A DNA stretch of 64,000 nt. Source: Oceanicaulis alexandrii DSM 11625. Its GTDB lineage: Bacteria; Pseudomonadota; Alphaproteobacteria; Caulobacterales; Maricaulaceae. This document shows positions 8,637-16,826 of this stretch, piece after piece (within the stretch, counting starts at the first letter, position 1; each line of letters begins with the position of its first letter). The stretch is from the NCBI RefSeq assembly GCF_000420265.1, contig NZ_ATUP01000001.1, positions 992,001 through 1,056,000 of the forward strand, written 5' to 3'. A program made the translations under genes and the position numbers. The notes beneath the pieces were generated by a model. That model did no database searches, was not told the origin of the DNA, and was given only the letters and a program-made list of their open reading frames with translations.

Positions 8637-10586
8637 ATGAAGTTCCCCACCACCATTCCTTCAGCGCTGGTCTCAGCGCTGGAGACGAAGGGCTATGACG
8701 CCCTGACCGAAGTCCAGTCCGCGGTTCTGACCGACGAGGCTGTAGGCCGCGACCTTCTGGTCTCCGCCCAGACCGGCTCGGGCAAGACCGTCGCCTTTGG
8801 TCTGGCCATGGCCGAGACCCTGCTGGCCGGCGAAGACCGCCTGCCGCAAGCGGGCGCGCCGCTGGCGCTGATCATCGCCCCGACCCGCGAGCTTGCCCTG
8901 CAGGTTCAGCGCGAACTCGACTGGCTGTACGCTAACGCCGGCGCTCGTCTCGCCAGCGCCGTGGGCGGTCTTGACGCCCGCACCGAGCGCCGGGTTCTCG
9001 ATCGCGGCGCCCATATCGTCGTGGGCACGCCGGGCCGACTGCGCGACCATATCGAGCGCAAGGCGCTGGACCTGTCCAATATCCGCGCCATCGCGCTGGA
9101 TGAAGCGGACGAAATGCTCGATTTCGGCTTTCGCGAGGACCTTGAATTCATCCTCGGCTCTGCGCCCGAAGAGCGCCGCACCCTGTTGTTCTCGGCCACG
9201 GTCTCCAAAGAGATCGCCCGCATCGCCGAGACCTATCAGCGCGACGCCCTGCGCATCTCCAAGCTCAGCGCCACCGGCCAGCACGCCGACATCAGCTATG
9301 TGGCGCACACCGTGTCCGGTCACGACCGCGAGAACGCCGTGATCAACGTGCTGCGCTATCATGCGGCGCCGCGCGCTCTGGTGTTTTGCGCCCGCCGCGA
9401 TGAAGTGAACCGTCTCGCCGCCAAGCTGCACAATCGTGGCTTCCATGCTGTGGCGCTGTCGGGCGAGCTGACCCAGGCCGAACGCACCAAGGCGCTGCAA
9501 GCGCTGCGCGACGGTCGGGCGAATGTCTGCGTCGCCACCGATGTGGCCGCGCGCGGCATCGACCTGCCGGGTCTTGACCTGGTGGTTCACGCCGAGCCGC
9601 CGACCAATGCGGAAAGCCTTCTGCACCGCTCTGGCCGAACCGGTCGTGCGGGTTCCAAAGGCACCAGCGTGTTCGTGGTCGCCAGCTCCCGCAAGGGCCG
9701 GATCATCCGCCTGCTGCGCGACGCCAAGGTTGAAGCGCAATGGGTGGACGCGCCGGACGCGGACGATGTCCGCGAGAAGGACCGCGAACGCCTGGCCGAA
9801 CATCCGGCGCTGGCCAATGATGTGGATGAAGATCGGATCGAGGAGATCCGCGCCCTGATCGAACAGTTTGGCGCTGAAAAACTGGCCGCCGGCTTCCTGG
9901 CCGAGCTTGAACGCCGCATGCCGGCCCCGGAAGAGCTGTCCGGAACGCCAGCGGATCGTCCGCGCGAAGAGCGCGCCGATCGGGGTCCGCGCCGTGGCCG
10001 CGAAGACTTTGACGACGGCCAGTGGTTCGAGATTGATCTGGGCCGCAAGCAGCGCGCCGAACCGCGTTGGCTTTTGCCGCTGATCTGCCGTGTTGGCGGC
10101 GTCGCGGGCAATGATATCGGCGCCATCAAGATTGGCGATTCTGCGACCCGCTTCCAGATCGCCGAAGACAAGATCGAAGGCTTCAAGCAGGCGATGAACC
10201 AGCCGCGAGAAACCGACAAGAATGTGCGGGTCTCACTGGCGGGCGACGAACCGTTTGAAACCGCGGCGCCGGACTTCAACAAGGGTCCGCGCGGCGGCGA
10301 TCGTGACCGGAGCAAGCCCAAGCGCGCGCCGCGTCCTGGCAAGAACGAACGCGCCGCCAAGCGTCATGATGACGATGATTTCTTCGGCGGCTCTGCTGAA
10401 GACACCCGCCCCAAGCGCGACTGGGCGCCGAAAGGCAAGCCGCCATTCAAGAAACGCGATGGCGACAAGCCCTATGCGGCCAAACCCGGCGGCTTCAAGA
10501 AAGGCCCCGGCGCCAAGCCGGCGTTCAAGAAAGCTGAGGGCGGCGATCGCCCGCTGAAGCGCATCAAGCGCAAAACTGACAGCTAG
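8637..10586 (+). CDS. DEAD-box RNA helicase with DbpA-like RNA-binding domain
   Basis: ATP-dependent RNA helicase of 649 residues. Motifs in order: Q motif (YDALTEVQSAV), I (AQTGSGKT), Ia (PTRELALQVQ), II (LDEADEMLDFGF), III (SAT), V (VAARGIDLPGLD), VI (HRSGRTGRAG). After about residue 460 comes WFEIDLGRKQRAEPRWLLPL, with features of the DbpA/CsdA RNA-binding domain (PF03880), then a roughly 130-residue Lys/Arg/Gly-rich tail. Such proteins assist ribosome assembly or cold-shock RNA unfolding. The ATG at 8637 is the natural family start (MKFPTTIPSALVSALETKGY). A strong terminator hairpin follows at 10616-10642. Confidence 0.93.
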   Translation: MKFPTTIPSALVSALETKGYDALTEVQSAVLTDEAVGRDLLVSAQTGSGKTVAFGLAMAETLLAGEDRLPQAGAPLALIIAPTRELALQVQRELDWLYANAGARLASAVGGLDARTERRVLDRGAHIVVGTPGRLRDHIERKALDLSNIRAIALDEADEMLDFGFREDLEFILGSAPEERRTLLFSATVSKEIARIAETYQRDALRISKLSATGQHADISYVAHTVSGHDRENAVINVLRYHAAPRALVFCARRDEVNRLAAKLHNRGFHAVALSGELTQAERTKALQALRDGRANVCVATDVAARGIDLPGLDLVVHAEPPTNAESLLHRSGRTGRAGSKGTSVFVVASSRKGRIIRLLRDAKVEAQWVDAPDADDVREKDRERLAEHPALANDVDEDRIEEIRALIEQFGAEKLAAGFLAELERRMPAPEELSGTPADRPREERADRGPRRGREDFDDGQWFEIDLGRKQRAEPRWLLPLICRVGGVAGNDIGAIKIGDSATRFQIAEDKIEGFKQAMNQPRETDKNVRVSLAGDEPFETAAPDFNKGPRGGDRDRSKPKRAPRPGKNERAAKRHDDDDFFGGSAEDTRPKRDWAPKGKPPFKKRDGDKPYAAKPGGFKKGPGAKPAFKKAEGGDRPLKRIKRKTDS

Positions 10587-10615
10587 CTTACCAAGCGGTC
10601 ACGCTATGGACAGGA

Positions 10616-10642
10616 CAAGCCTGCCGCCGTGCGGCAGGCTTG
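10616..10642 (+). terminator. Hairpin after the DEAD-box helicase gene
   Basis: A perfect 12-bp stem, CAAGCCTGCCGC (10616-10627) with GCGGCAGGCTTG (10631-10642), and a 3-nt loop CGT. It ends only four bases before the ATG of the ankyrin gene, so it also covers that gene's ribosome-binding region. There is no long T-tract after it, so it could act as a terminator, a translation block, or both. Confidence 0.7.
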
Positions 10643-10646
10643 ATTC

Positions 10647-11267
10647 ATGTCGAGCCTGATTGAATGCCTTGAAACCCAAGACGCAATCGCCCTGAGCCAT
10701 TTGCTCGGGCGCTTGCCGCATTTGACCAACGCACCGGTCAAGGATGGCGATCAGACGCCTCACCCGCTTCATGCCATTTGTGATCGGGTATTTGACGGCC
10801 GTCTGACCGAACCGCAAGGGTTGGCCTTCGCCAACGCCTTGATCTCGGCGGGCGCGGATCTGGATGCTGTTCATCCGGGTAATGGCGACACTCTGCTGAT
10901 CAGCGCCATCAGCCTGTCCTGCCCCTCCATCGCCCATCGCCTGCTCGACAAGGGCGCCAATCCCGATCCGCGCGGCCTGTTCGGCGCCACCGCCCTGCAC
11001 TGGGCCGCGATCATGGGCATGGCTGATCTCGTCAAACGCCTGATGGATCATGGCGTCTATATCTATCTGCGCGACGCCCAGTACAGCGCCACGCCGCTGG
11101 GATGGGCCGTGCAAGGCTGGCTGGAGCCGCCCCGCGGCGCCCGTGATGAGCACATCGCCTGCGCCGCTCTGCTGGTTGAAGCGGGCCTGCAGCCAGACGC
11201 GGACTGGCGGCACAGCGAACAGATCATGGGCGACAAGGCCCTGCGTCTGGCTTTGGGCTGGGCTTAG
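10647..11267 (+). CDS. Ankyrin-repeat protein
   Basis: A 206-residue cytoplasmic protein with three to four ankyrin repeats. The clearest are NALISAGADLDAVHPGNGDT, LLDKGANPDPRGLFGATALH and LMDHGVYIYLRDAQYSATPL, each ending in the typical GA(N/D) turn and helix pair. Ankyrin proteins bind other proteins; the partner is not evident. No signal peptide. Its ATG lies four bases after a 12-bp stem, and no free Shine-Dalgarno is visible, so translation may be low or conditional. The 3' end overlaps the convergent folP stop by 4 bp. Confidence 0.8.
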   Translation: MSSLIECLETQDAIALSHLLGRLPHLTNAPVKDGDQTPHPLHAICDRVFDGRLTEPQGLAFANALISAGADLDAVHPGNGDTLLISAISLSCPSIAHRLLDKGANPDPRGLFGATALHWAAIMGMADLVKRLMDHGVYIYLRDAQYSATPLGWAVQGWLEPPRGARDEHIACAALLVEAGLQPDADWRHSEQIMGDKALRLALGWA

Positions 11268-12103
11268 GCCCCGGCGTTCAGAACCGCCGCCTGCACCTTG
11301 AGGGCCTGAACCGTCTCGCGCACATCATGGACCCGCACAATGGCGCAACCGGCCCGTGCGGCGTGCAGGGCGACAGCGAGCGAGCCGCCCAGCCGATCCA
11401 TTGCATCTTCCGCCGTGTGATCAATCGCCTGGATGAAGCGTTTGCGCGAGGCGCCGAACAGAACCGGCAGGCCCAGCGAGACGAAATGCTCGAGCGAGGC
11501 CATGAGCTGGAGATTATGCTCCAGCGATTTGCCAAAGCCGATGCCGGGATCGAGCACGATCAGATCGCGGTCAAAGCCGGTGGCGAGCAAAACTCCAGCG
11601 CGCTGGCCCAGATAGCGCGCCACGTCGTTGACCACATCGTCATAGTGCGGCGCGGCCTGCATGGTGCGCGGTTCGCCCTGCATATGCATCAGGCACACCG
11701 GCACCCCCAGCTCCATGGCGGTTTCCGGCGCCGTATCCGCGCGCAGGGCGTTGACGTCATTCCACAGGCTCGCGCCCGCATGCACGGCGGCGCGCGCCAC
11801 GCCCGGCTTCATCGTATCAATCGAGATCGGCGTGTCCGGGCGTTCCTCAAGGATCGCCTCGATCACTGGCGCGACGCGGTCCAGTTCTTCGCTTTCAGAC
11901 ACGGGTTCGGCGCCCGGACGGGTGCTCTCGCCGCCAACATCCAGACAATCCGCGCCGGCATCCAGCAAGGCCAGCCCGTGATCGCGCGCCGCCTGCGTGC
12001 TGGCGTGACGACCGCCATCTGAAAAGCTGTCCGGCGTCACGTTGACGATGCCCATGACCTGCGGACGACCATCGCTGTGCGGACGGATCGGGAAGGCTAG
12101 CAT
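11264..12103 (-). CDS. folP: Dihydropteroate synthase
   Basis: Condenses p-aminobenzoate with dihydropterin pyrophosphate in folate synthesis; the sulfonamide target. The 279-residue TIM barrel has MGIVNVTPDSFSDGG near the start, DVGGESTRPGAEPVSESEEL (pterin and pyrophosphate contacts), SIDTMKP and DPGIGFGKSLEHN, and ends with VRVHDVRETVQALKV. The frame is open much further upstream, but that stretch is antisense to the LysR gene and lacks homology, so the ATG at 12103 was used. It overlaps the upstream LysR gene by 7 bp and is probably co-transcribed with it. Confidence 0.95.
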   Translation of the reverse strand: MLAFPIRPHSDGRPQVMGIVNVTPDSFSDGGRHASTQAARDHGLALLDAGADCLDVGGESTRPGAEPVSESEELDRVAPVIEAILEERPDTPISIDTMKPGVARAAVHAGASLWNDVNALRADTAPETAMELGVPVCLMHMQGEPRTMQAAPHYDDVVNDVARYLGQRAGVLLATGFDRDLIVLDPGIGFGKSLEHNLQLMASLEHFVSLGLPVLFGASRKRFIQAIDHTAEDAMDRLGGSLAVALHAARAGCAIVRVHDVRETVQALKVQAAVLNAGA

Positions 12104-13029
12104 GGACGGCTCGACGCCTTGGAATAGCGCGACGGCTCGCCATTGCGGAAATGGTCCCGATCCGCGCGCAGGGCTTCGGCGATATGATCGAGCACCGTGG
12201 CTTGCGCGCGGGACCGGCGCACGGCGCCGTGGGCGACCAGCCACAAATCCAGCAAGACCTCGAAATCGGGCAGGATGCGCACAAGCCCGGGACTGACCCG
12301 CGCCAGACGGTGCGAGGTCACCCCAAGCCCCAGACCATTGCGCAGCCCCTCCAGATGGGCGCTGGGATGGGTCGCGATCATGACGTCCCGCCGGGGTTTG
12401 AGCTCGTCGCCAATGGGCGTCCGCGGCCATTGAAAGGCGATCGGCGCCGCCCAGCCCACCGCGACGTGATCGGCGACGTCATCAAGCGTTTGCGGCGCGC
12501 CATGACGTTCGAGATAGCACTCAGAGGCGTACATGCCGCTGCCCACCTCCGCCGCGCGGCGGGCGAGCAGGCTGTGCTGCGGCCCGGGTTGGCCCCAACG
12601 CAGGGCGATGTCGGCGTCGCCGCCCGCCAGATTGGCCGGTTCGAACCCGATCTTGAGCTCGACCGACAGGTCCGGGTGCGCTTGGAGCAAGGGCGTCAGC
12701 GCGCCCGGCAGCCAGTCCGCGCCCACGCCGTCGCTGGCCGCCACGGTGACACGCCCCTCGATCCGCTCATTGCCGCTGCGCGCCGCGCGCTCGATCGCGG
12801 CGGCCTCGTCTTGCATGTTGCGCGCGTGATCAAGAACCGACCGGCCAAGCGCTGTCGGCGTCAGAAGATCGCCACGGCGCTCGAACAAGGCGCCGCCCAG
12901 ATGGGTTTCCAGCGCCCGCATCCGGCGACTGACCGTGGGTTGACTGAGCCCCAGCACACGGCCGGCGGCGGCATGGCTCCCCGCTTCAAAAACAGAGAGG
13001 GCGAGATAATAGTCTGACCAGTTATCCAT
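12097..13029 (-). CDS. LysR-family transcriptional regulator
   Basis: 310 residues with an N-terminal winged helix-turn-helix (LSQPTVSRRMRALETHLGGA at about residues 28-47) and a periplasmic-binding-like effector domain from about residue 90 (GRVTVAASDGVGADWLPGAL). The start MDNWSDYYLALSVFEAGS is typical of LysR proteins that act on a single divergent target. A small gene with a strong ribosome site is encoded divergently 89 bp away (13119), making it the likely target along with the LysR gene itself. The downstream overlap with folP suggests that folP shares this transcript, an unusual pairing. Confidence 0.9.
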   Translation of the reverse strand: MDNWSDYYLALSVFEAGSHAAAGRVLGLSQPTVSRRMRALETHLGGALFERRGDLLTPTALGRSVLDHARNMQDEAAAIERAARSGNERIEGRVTVAASDGVGADWLPGALTPLLQAHPDLSVELKIGFEPANLAGGDADIALRWGQPGPQHSLLARRAAEVGSGMYASECYLERHGAPQTLDDVADHVAVGWAAPIAFQWPRTPIGDELKPRRDVMIATHPSAHLEGLRNGLGLGVTSHRLARVSPGLVRILPDFEVLLDLWLVAHGAVRRSRAQATVLDHIAEALRADRDHFRNGEPSRYSKASSRPC

Positions 13030-13048
13030 TCAACTATGAATACCAATT

Positions 13049-13070
13049 ATGCAGTTTCAGTCAATTGCAC
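13049..13070. promoter_or_regulatory. Possible LysR operator
   Basis: In the 89-bp divergent intergenic region, ATGCA (13049-13053) is mirrored by TGCAC (13066-13070), giving an interrupted dyad close to the T-N11-A form used by LysR proteins. The region is AT-rich relative to its surroundings. This is a visual match only. Confidence 0.3.
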
Positions 13071-13118
13071 ATATGCTGCGGCGCGTCATACTCGTTCCAT
13101 CACTGAATGGAGGCTTAT

Positions 13119-13484
13119 ATGTCCGTGTTTGCAACTGCAATTCTCGCCCTGCAACTGACCGGCGCGCCGGTCCAGGATTTCACCCCGGTCCGTGTGGCCG
13201 ATTCCGATATTCGCGGCTCCGTCCGCGCCCTCAATCAGGGCGACTGGAACACCGCGCTGCACTTCAGCCGCGCCGCGCTGGACGGCGGCTCGCGCACCAG
13301 CGTGCGCATCGCCGCCCATGCCAACGCCTGCATCGCCCTGCATCAGCTGGGCCAGACCGCCGAAGCGGCTCAGGCGTGTGAAACCGCTTTGGCCCTGGCG
13401 CCGAACAACACCGTGCTGGCGTCCAACCTGTCTGCGGTGCAAACCCGCATGGCCGGCGCACCGTCCGCAGGCGCAGGCAACTAA
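13119..13484 (+). CDS. Small TPR-like secreted or periplasmic protein
   Basis: 121 residues. A short hydrophobic N-terminus (MSVFATAILALQLTGAPVQ) may be a signal peptide with cleavage after the Ala-Pro region. The rest forms helix pairs resembling tetratricopeptide repeats (VRALNQGDWNTALHFSRAAL and LHQLGQTAEAAQACETALAL), followed by a Gly/Ala-rich tail. The function is unknown; proteins of this kind often help assemble envelope complexes. GGAGG lies nine bases before this ATG, which is preferred over the in-frame ATG at 13107 that overlaps it. It is divergent from a LysR regulator, its probable controller. Confidence 0.7.
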   Translation: MSVFATAILALQLTGAPVQDFTPVRVADSDIRGSVRALNQGDWNTALHFSRAALDGGSRTSVRIAAHANACIALHQLGQTAEAAQACETALALAPNNTVLASNLSAVQTRMAGAPSAGAGN

Positions 13485-13528
13485 TCACCTGATCACAGGA
13501 ATGCGATTTGCGCCGTCAGGGTCTGTCC

Positions 13529-13542
13529 GGTAACCGGTAACC
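13529..13542 (+). promoter_or_regulatory. Tandem heptamer overlapping the start of the AraC-like gene
   Basis: GGTAACC occurs twice back to back and ends one base before the ATG at 13544, where a ribosome site would be expected. No purine-rich Shine-Dalgarno is present. It may be a binding site for the regulator itself, or a chance repeat in a leaderless message. Confidence 0.35.
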
Positions 13543-13543
13543 T

Positions 13544-14290
13544 ATGACGGCGCAATTCATCACTCAGCTGGGCCCCTATAGCGAAGCGCGGTCTCCCGCC
13601 GGGCGCACTCTGAATATGTGGCGGTATGACGCCGGGTTTCAGAAGCCGCCAGCGCCCCACCGGGTTCTCCCCGAAAGCCGGCTGAGCCTTGTGACCGAAA
13701 GCCTGTATGCGCCGTCTGGCGAAGTGCTGAGCCAGGCGCACTGGGTTTTTGGCCCCATACGAACCCCTCGGCTTTACGCGCCCCCGCCTGGCTCCGTGCT
13801 GGAAGGCGCGTTTATCCTGCCCGAGCACGCCCTATGTCAGCTGGGCGTGCGTCCTGACGAGCTGACCGACGCCATTCTTCCGCAAAGCGACTTCCCACGT
13901 CTGGAACGCCTGCCTGTGCATCCGCCGCGTCAACAAGACCGGCTGGCGATCTGGGCGGCCCGGCTGGTCCGCGCCACGAAAGGCCGTGTCCGCGCCAATG
14001 TCCTCGCAGCGCGCGCCGGGGTGAGCGAACGCCATCTTCATCGCTGCATGAGCGGACGTCTGGGCGTCGGACCCAAAGCCCTTTCCGCTCAGATCCGCGC
14101 CCTGGCGGCCATCGAACGCGCCGATCGCTCCGACCATCCGGACTGGGCCGACATTGCGATCGCCAGCGGCTATAGCGATCAAGCCCATCTCAGCCGGTCA
14201 CTCAAATCCCTGACCGGACTGACGCCGACCGCGCTTCATGCGGAAAGGTCCGTGGAGTCCGAAATCTTCAAGACCGAACCGGCACTTTAG
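13544..14290 (+). CDS. AraC-type helix-turn-helix regulator
   Basis: 248 residues. The C-terminal 110 residues form an AraC/XylS DNA-binding domain with two helix-turn-helix units: VLAARAGVSERHLHRCMSGR, then DIAIASGYSDQAHLSRSLKS followed by LTGLTPTAL. The N-terminal half (GPIRTPRLYAPPPGSVLEGA) looks like the ligand/oligomerisation domain of the AraC group in which an FxxxLGVRPDEL-like motif leads to the DNA-binding part (here LCQLGVRPDEL). The inducer is unknown. It sits just before a secreted LamG-like protein gene on the same strand, a likely target. Confidence 0.85.
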   Translation: MTAQFITQLGPYSEARSPAGRTLNMWRYDAGFQKPPAPHRVLPESRLSLVTESLYAPSGEVLSQAHWVFGPIRTPRLYAPPPGSVLEGAFILPEHALCQLGVRPDELTDAILPQSDFPRLERLPVHPPRQQDRLAIWAARLVRATKGRVRANVLAARAGVSERHLHRCMSGRLGVGPKALSAQIRALAAIERADRSDHPDWADIAIASGYSDQAHLSRSLKSLTGLTPTALHAERSVESEIFKTEPAL

Positions 14291-14332
14291 GGCCAGCCTC
14301 CAGCCATCGTTCTTTCTGGCAGGAGCCCCGTG

Positions 14333-15439
14333 ATGAAACTGTTGATGACCGCCGCCTTGTGCACGGCGATGAGCGCCCCCGCCCTGGCGCAGCAAACGCT
14401 TGAATTTGAGGGCCTGAGCTGGCGCATCGAGGCTGAACTGGCCGAACGGTCGGAGTTTCTCGGTCGTGACGCCCTGCATTTTCGCGACGGCGTGATCTGG
14501 ATTGACAGATCCCGGTTTGAAACCGGCGAGATCACGTTCGAGATGGCGATCAGCGGCTCTCCGGGCCATACCGGCGTTCTGTGGCGCGGCCAGGGCGTGG
14601 GTGATTGGGAGAAGTTCTATTTCCGGCACCATCTCAACAACATGCCGGATTCGGTTCAGTACACCCCTGCTTATGACGCTGTGACAGGCTGGCAGATCTT
14701 TTCCGATCCGGACGCCATCAGCCAGGTCAATCATGGCCTGAACCGCTGGATGGATGTGCGCGTGGTCGTCGCCGAGGATCAGGCCGACATCTTCATGGAC
14801 GGCCAGCGGATCCATCACATTCCCGACCTGCAGCGCGAAGACGGCGCGGGCTGGGTCGGCTTCTGGCAATTGGCGCCCAATGGCGTGGCGTCCGGCTATG
14901 TGCGCAATGTCCAGGTCACGCCTCAGAGGAACCCTGAGATCATTGGCGTCTCCGAACGCAGCATGATGGAGCCTACGGCGAACCTCGTGCGCACCTGGCG
15001 CGTTTCCGCGCCATTCAGCGAAGCCCAACTGGCCGAGCAGAGCTTTGAAAGCCTGCACGCCTCTCGCAATCGCTGGACCGCGCTTGACGCGGCTTATAAC
15101 GAGATCGCCAATCTGGCGAGCGTCACCCGCCATTCCGAAGGCGACACGGTCTTTGCTGAGACCACGATTGTCGCGGACGGCCCCCGCACCGCGCTGGTCC
15201 GCTTTGGTTATTCTGACCGGGTGCAGGTGTTCTTGAATGGCGAGCGTCTGTTTGTCGGCAATAACAACTGGCGCAGCCGCGACTATCGCTATCTGGGCAC
15301 CATCACCCGGCATGTGGCCGTGCCGCTGAACCTGCGTGACGGCGAAAACACCCTGACCTTTGCGGTGTCTGAGACCTTTGGCGGCTGGGGCGTCACCGCT
15401 GCGCTAGAAGACGCGGACGGCGTCCGCATCGCGCACTGA
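14333..15439 (+). CDS. Secreted LamG/concanavalin-like protein
   Basis: 368 residues with a clear Sec signal peptide (MKLLMTAALCTAMSAPALAQ, cleavage after ALA-Q). Residues about 22-200 read as a beta-sandwich of the LamG/3-keto-disaccharide hydrolase-like type (GHTGVLWRGQGVGDWEKFYF, VNHGLNRWMDVRVVVAEDQA, GWVGFWQLAPNGVASGYVRN). A second beta-rich domain follows (VQVFLNGERLFVGNNNWRSR) that resembles carbohydrate-binding or jelly-roll modules. It may bind or cleave a glycan in the periplasm or outside; no catalytic residues can be assigned. AGGAG is seven bases before the ATG at 14333. A strong hairpin terminator follows. Confidence 0.7.
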   Translation: MKLLMTAALCTAMSAPALAQQTLEFEGLSWRIEAELAERSEFLGRDALHFRDGVIWIDRSRFETGEITFEMAISGSPGHTGVLWRGQGVGDWEKFYFRHHLNNMPDSVQYTPAYDAVTGWQIFSDPDAISQVNHGLNRWMDVRVVVAEDQADIFMDGQRIHHIPDLQREDGAGWVGFWQLAPNGVASGYVRNVQVTPQRNPEIIGVSERSMMEPTANLVRTWRVSAPFSEAQLAEQSFESLHASRNRWTALDAAYNEIANLASVTRHSEGDTVFAETTIVADGPRTALVRFGYSDRVQVFLNGERLFVGNNNWRSRDYRYLGTITRHVAVPLNLRDGENTLTFAVSETFGGWGVTAALEDADGVRIAH

Positions 15440-15455
15440 TCGCACCTCCTTCTCC

Positions 15456-15489
15456 ATCAGCCCTGCATGCGCAAGCGTGCAGGGCTGAT
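15456..15489 (+). terminator. Terminator hairpin after the LamG-like gene
   Basis: ATCAGCCCTGCA (15456-15467) pairs with TGCAGGGCTGAT (15478-15489) around a 10-nt loop that can itself pair CGC with GCG. It lies about 16 bp after the stop codon. There is no long T run. Confidence 0.65.
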
Positions 15490-15580
15490 ATGTGTGGAGC
15501 GACAGTGTCGCCGAACAAACTCATAGGTTGTATTTTACCCTCGGGCATACTTGTGGCGCTCTTCATCAAGGGAGGATCCC

Positions 15581-16408
15581 ATGAGCCTGTCCGTGCAATT
15601 GAACATCTTCTCCGGCCGCCCCAACCCGCGCTTCACTCTGTCAGAGACAGAAGCGATATCCCTGTTCAAACGGGCGCTCGAAGCCGGTCCCGCCAGCCCG
15701 AACGCCAGCCGCGGGCTCGGATATCAAGGGTTCACGCTCCTGCCTGTTGAGCCCGGATCAGACATGGACGCGATGAGCCAGGACGCTCTCGGCGCCGCGA
15801 GCGCGCACGGCCTGACCCTCATGGGCGCGCCCGAGCTTGAGCAAGAACTGATCGCGCTGGCGCTCAAGCGTCTGGAGCTAAGCGCTTCCGTGCAATCCGC
15901 CCTCTCAAACGCGCATGAAATTCCCTTGCTCACCGCCCTGCCGCAAGTGGATTGTCCGGACTGCAAAGGCCAGAACGCGCCCGCCTATGATCCTGATTGG
16001 TGGAACAACAATGCTGTGCGGTTAGCGAACAATAATTGCTATAATTACGCCAACAACCAAGCCACCAACACCTTCGCCCAGCCCGGTCGCGCCTCAGGAA
16101 CGCCCATTGCGGGTATGAGCTGCGGCGGGGTTCAGCCCAGCGCCGTCTCGGACGGGCTCGTCGCCTCGGCCAATTTTTCAGACGAGACGCCAGGCTGGTA
16201 CGTGGCGTTGGTCATCTGGCCGGACACTGATTTTCACTGGTACCGTCAGGACACGAACGGCTGCTGGTCGCACAAACCCGGCTCAACCCCTGTGATCAAC
16301 ACTGACAATGCCGGCGCCCAGATCACAGACCCCGCGACCTGTGACCGCGGTCACTACACGCAGTTCTGCAGTTACATGATCACCAATTCCGGCGTGGTGA
16401 TCAGCTAG
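15581..16408 (+). CDS. Two-domain protein: SGRPNP N-terminal domain plus CYNYA/HWYR domain
   Basis: 275 residues, no signal peptide. The N-terminal domain starts LSVQLNIFSGRPNPRFTLSE, has RGLGYQGFTLLPVE around residue 45, and is shared with the next gene. After a helical linker and a CPDC pair (C125, C128) comes a second domain with NNCYNYANNQATNTFAQPGR (C153), then FHWYRQDTNGCWSHKPG (H219, H231) and ATCDRGHYTQFC. One Cys followed by a conserved His about 66 residues later suggests a papain/NlpC-like cysteine hydrolase, but this is inference; I recognise the motifs only from uncharacterised proteins. The ATG at 15581 follows GGGAGGATCCC. The next gene starts 10 bp after the stop. Confidence 0.6.
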   Translation: MSLSVQLNIFSGRPNPRFTLSETEAISLFKRALEAGPASPNASRGLGYQGFTLLPVEPGSDMDAMSQDALGAASAHGLTLMGAPELEQELIALALKRLELSASVQSALSNAHEIPLLTALPQVDCPDCKGQNAPAYDPDWWNNNAVRLANNNCYNYANNQATNTFAQPGRASGTPIAGMSCGGVQPSAVSDGLVASANFSDETPGWYVALVIWPDTDFHWYRQDTNGCWSHKPGSTPVINTDNAGAQITDPATCDRGHYTQFCSYMITNSGVVIS

Positions 16409-16417
16409 GCCGGTTCA

Positions 16418-16768
16418 ATGACCCTTCGTGTGATCCTTCAAATATATTCCGGCCGACGTGATCCTGAATGGCTTGTGACGGGCGAGCTTGAAACCCGTTT
16501 GCTCGAAGCCCTTGAAGGATTGCCCCCCGGCCCGGAATGGACCCCGCCCACAAGGCTCGGCTATCGCGGCATCCGTATCGAGCAAGATAGTCCCGCCCTG
16601 CATTGGCTCTGCGTCAAAGGACAGGTCTTGCGTCAGGAGGGCGCGGGAACACACTGGTTCAAAGACGCTGACTGCACGATCGAGGCGATGGCGCTGGAAA
16701 GCGGACGGACCTTTCTGGATCCGACCACGCTTGATCATCTGATCAAAATGCTCACCGAGGCGCACTGA
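16418..16768 (+). CDS. Small SGRxxP-domain protein, paralogue of upstream N-terminal domain
   Basis: 116 residues, cytoplasmic. MTLRVILQIYSGRRDPEWLV and RLGYRGIRIEQD match the beginning of the upstream protein (LxVxLxI-aromatic-SGRxxPxaromatic, then LGYxG) at the same spacing, so the two genes share a domain. The remainder (HWFKDADCTIEAMALESGRT, then LDPTTLDHLIKML) has no recognised function. It lies 10 bp after the upstream gene and ends before a terminator, giving a two-gene unit. A stand-alone partner of an enzyme-like protein suggests immunity, an inhibitor or a subunit; this is not shown. Confidence 0.6.
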   Translation: MTLRVILQIYSGRRDPEWLVTGELETRLLEALEGLPPGPEWTPPTRLGYRGIRIEQDSPALHWLCVKGQVLRQEGAGTHWFKDADCTIEAMALESGRTFLDPTTLDHLIKMLTEAH

Positions 16769-16774
16769 ATGACA

Positions 16775-16802
16775 AACGGCCGCTCCTGCTGGAGCGGCCG
16801 TT
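16775..16802. terminator. Bidirectional terminator between the SGRxxP gene and ftsH
   Basis: A perfect 12-bp stem, AACGGCCGCTCC (16775-16786) with GGAGCGGCCGTT (16791-16802), and loop TGCT, placed between two convergent genes. It would end both transcripts. Confidence 0.8.
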
Positions 16803-16826
16803 CGATCGTCTGGACTGAGGGGCCTG

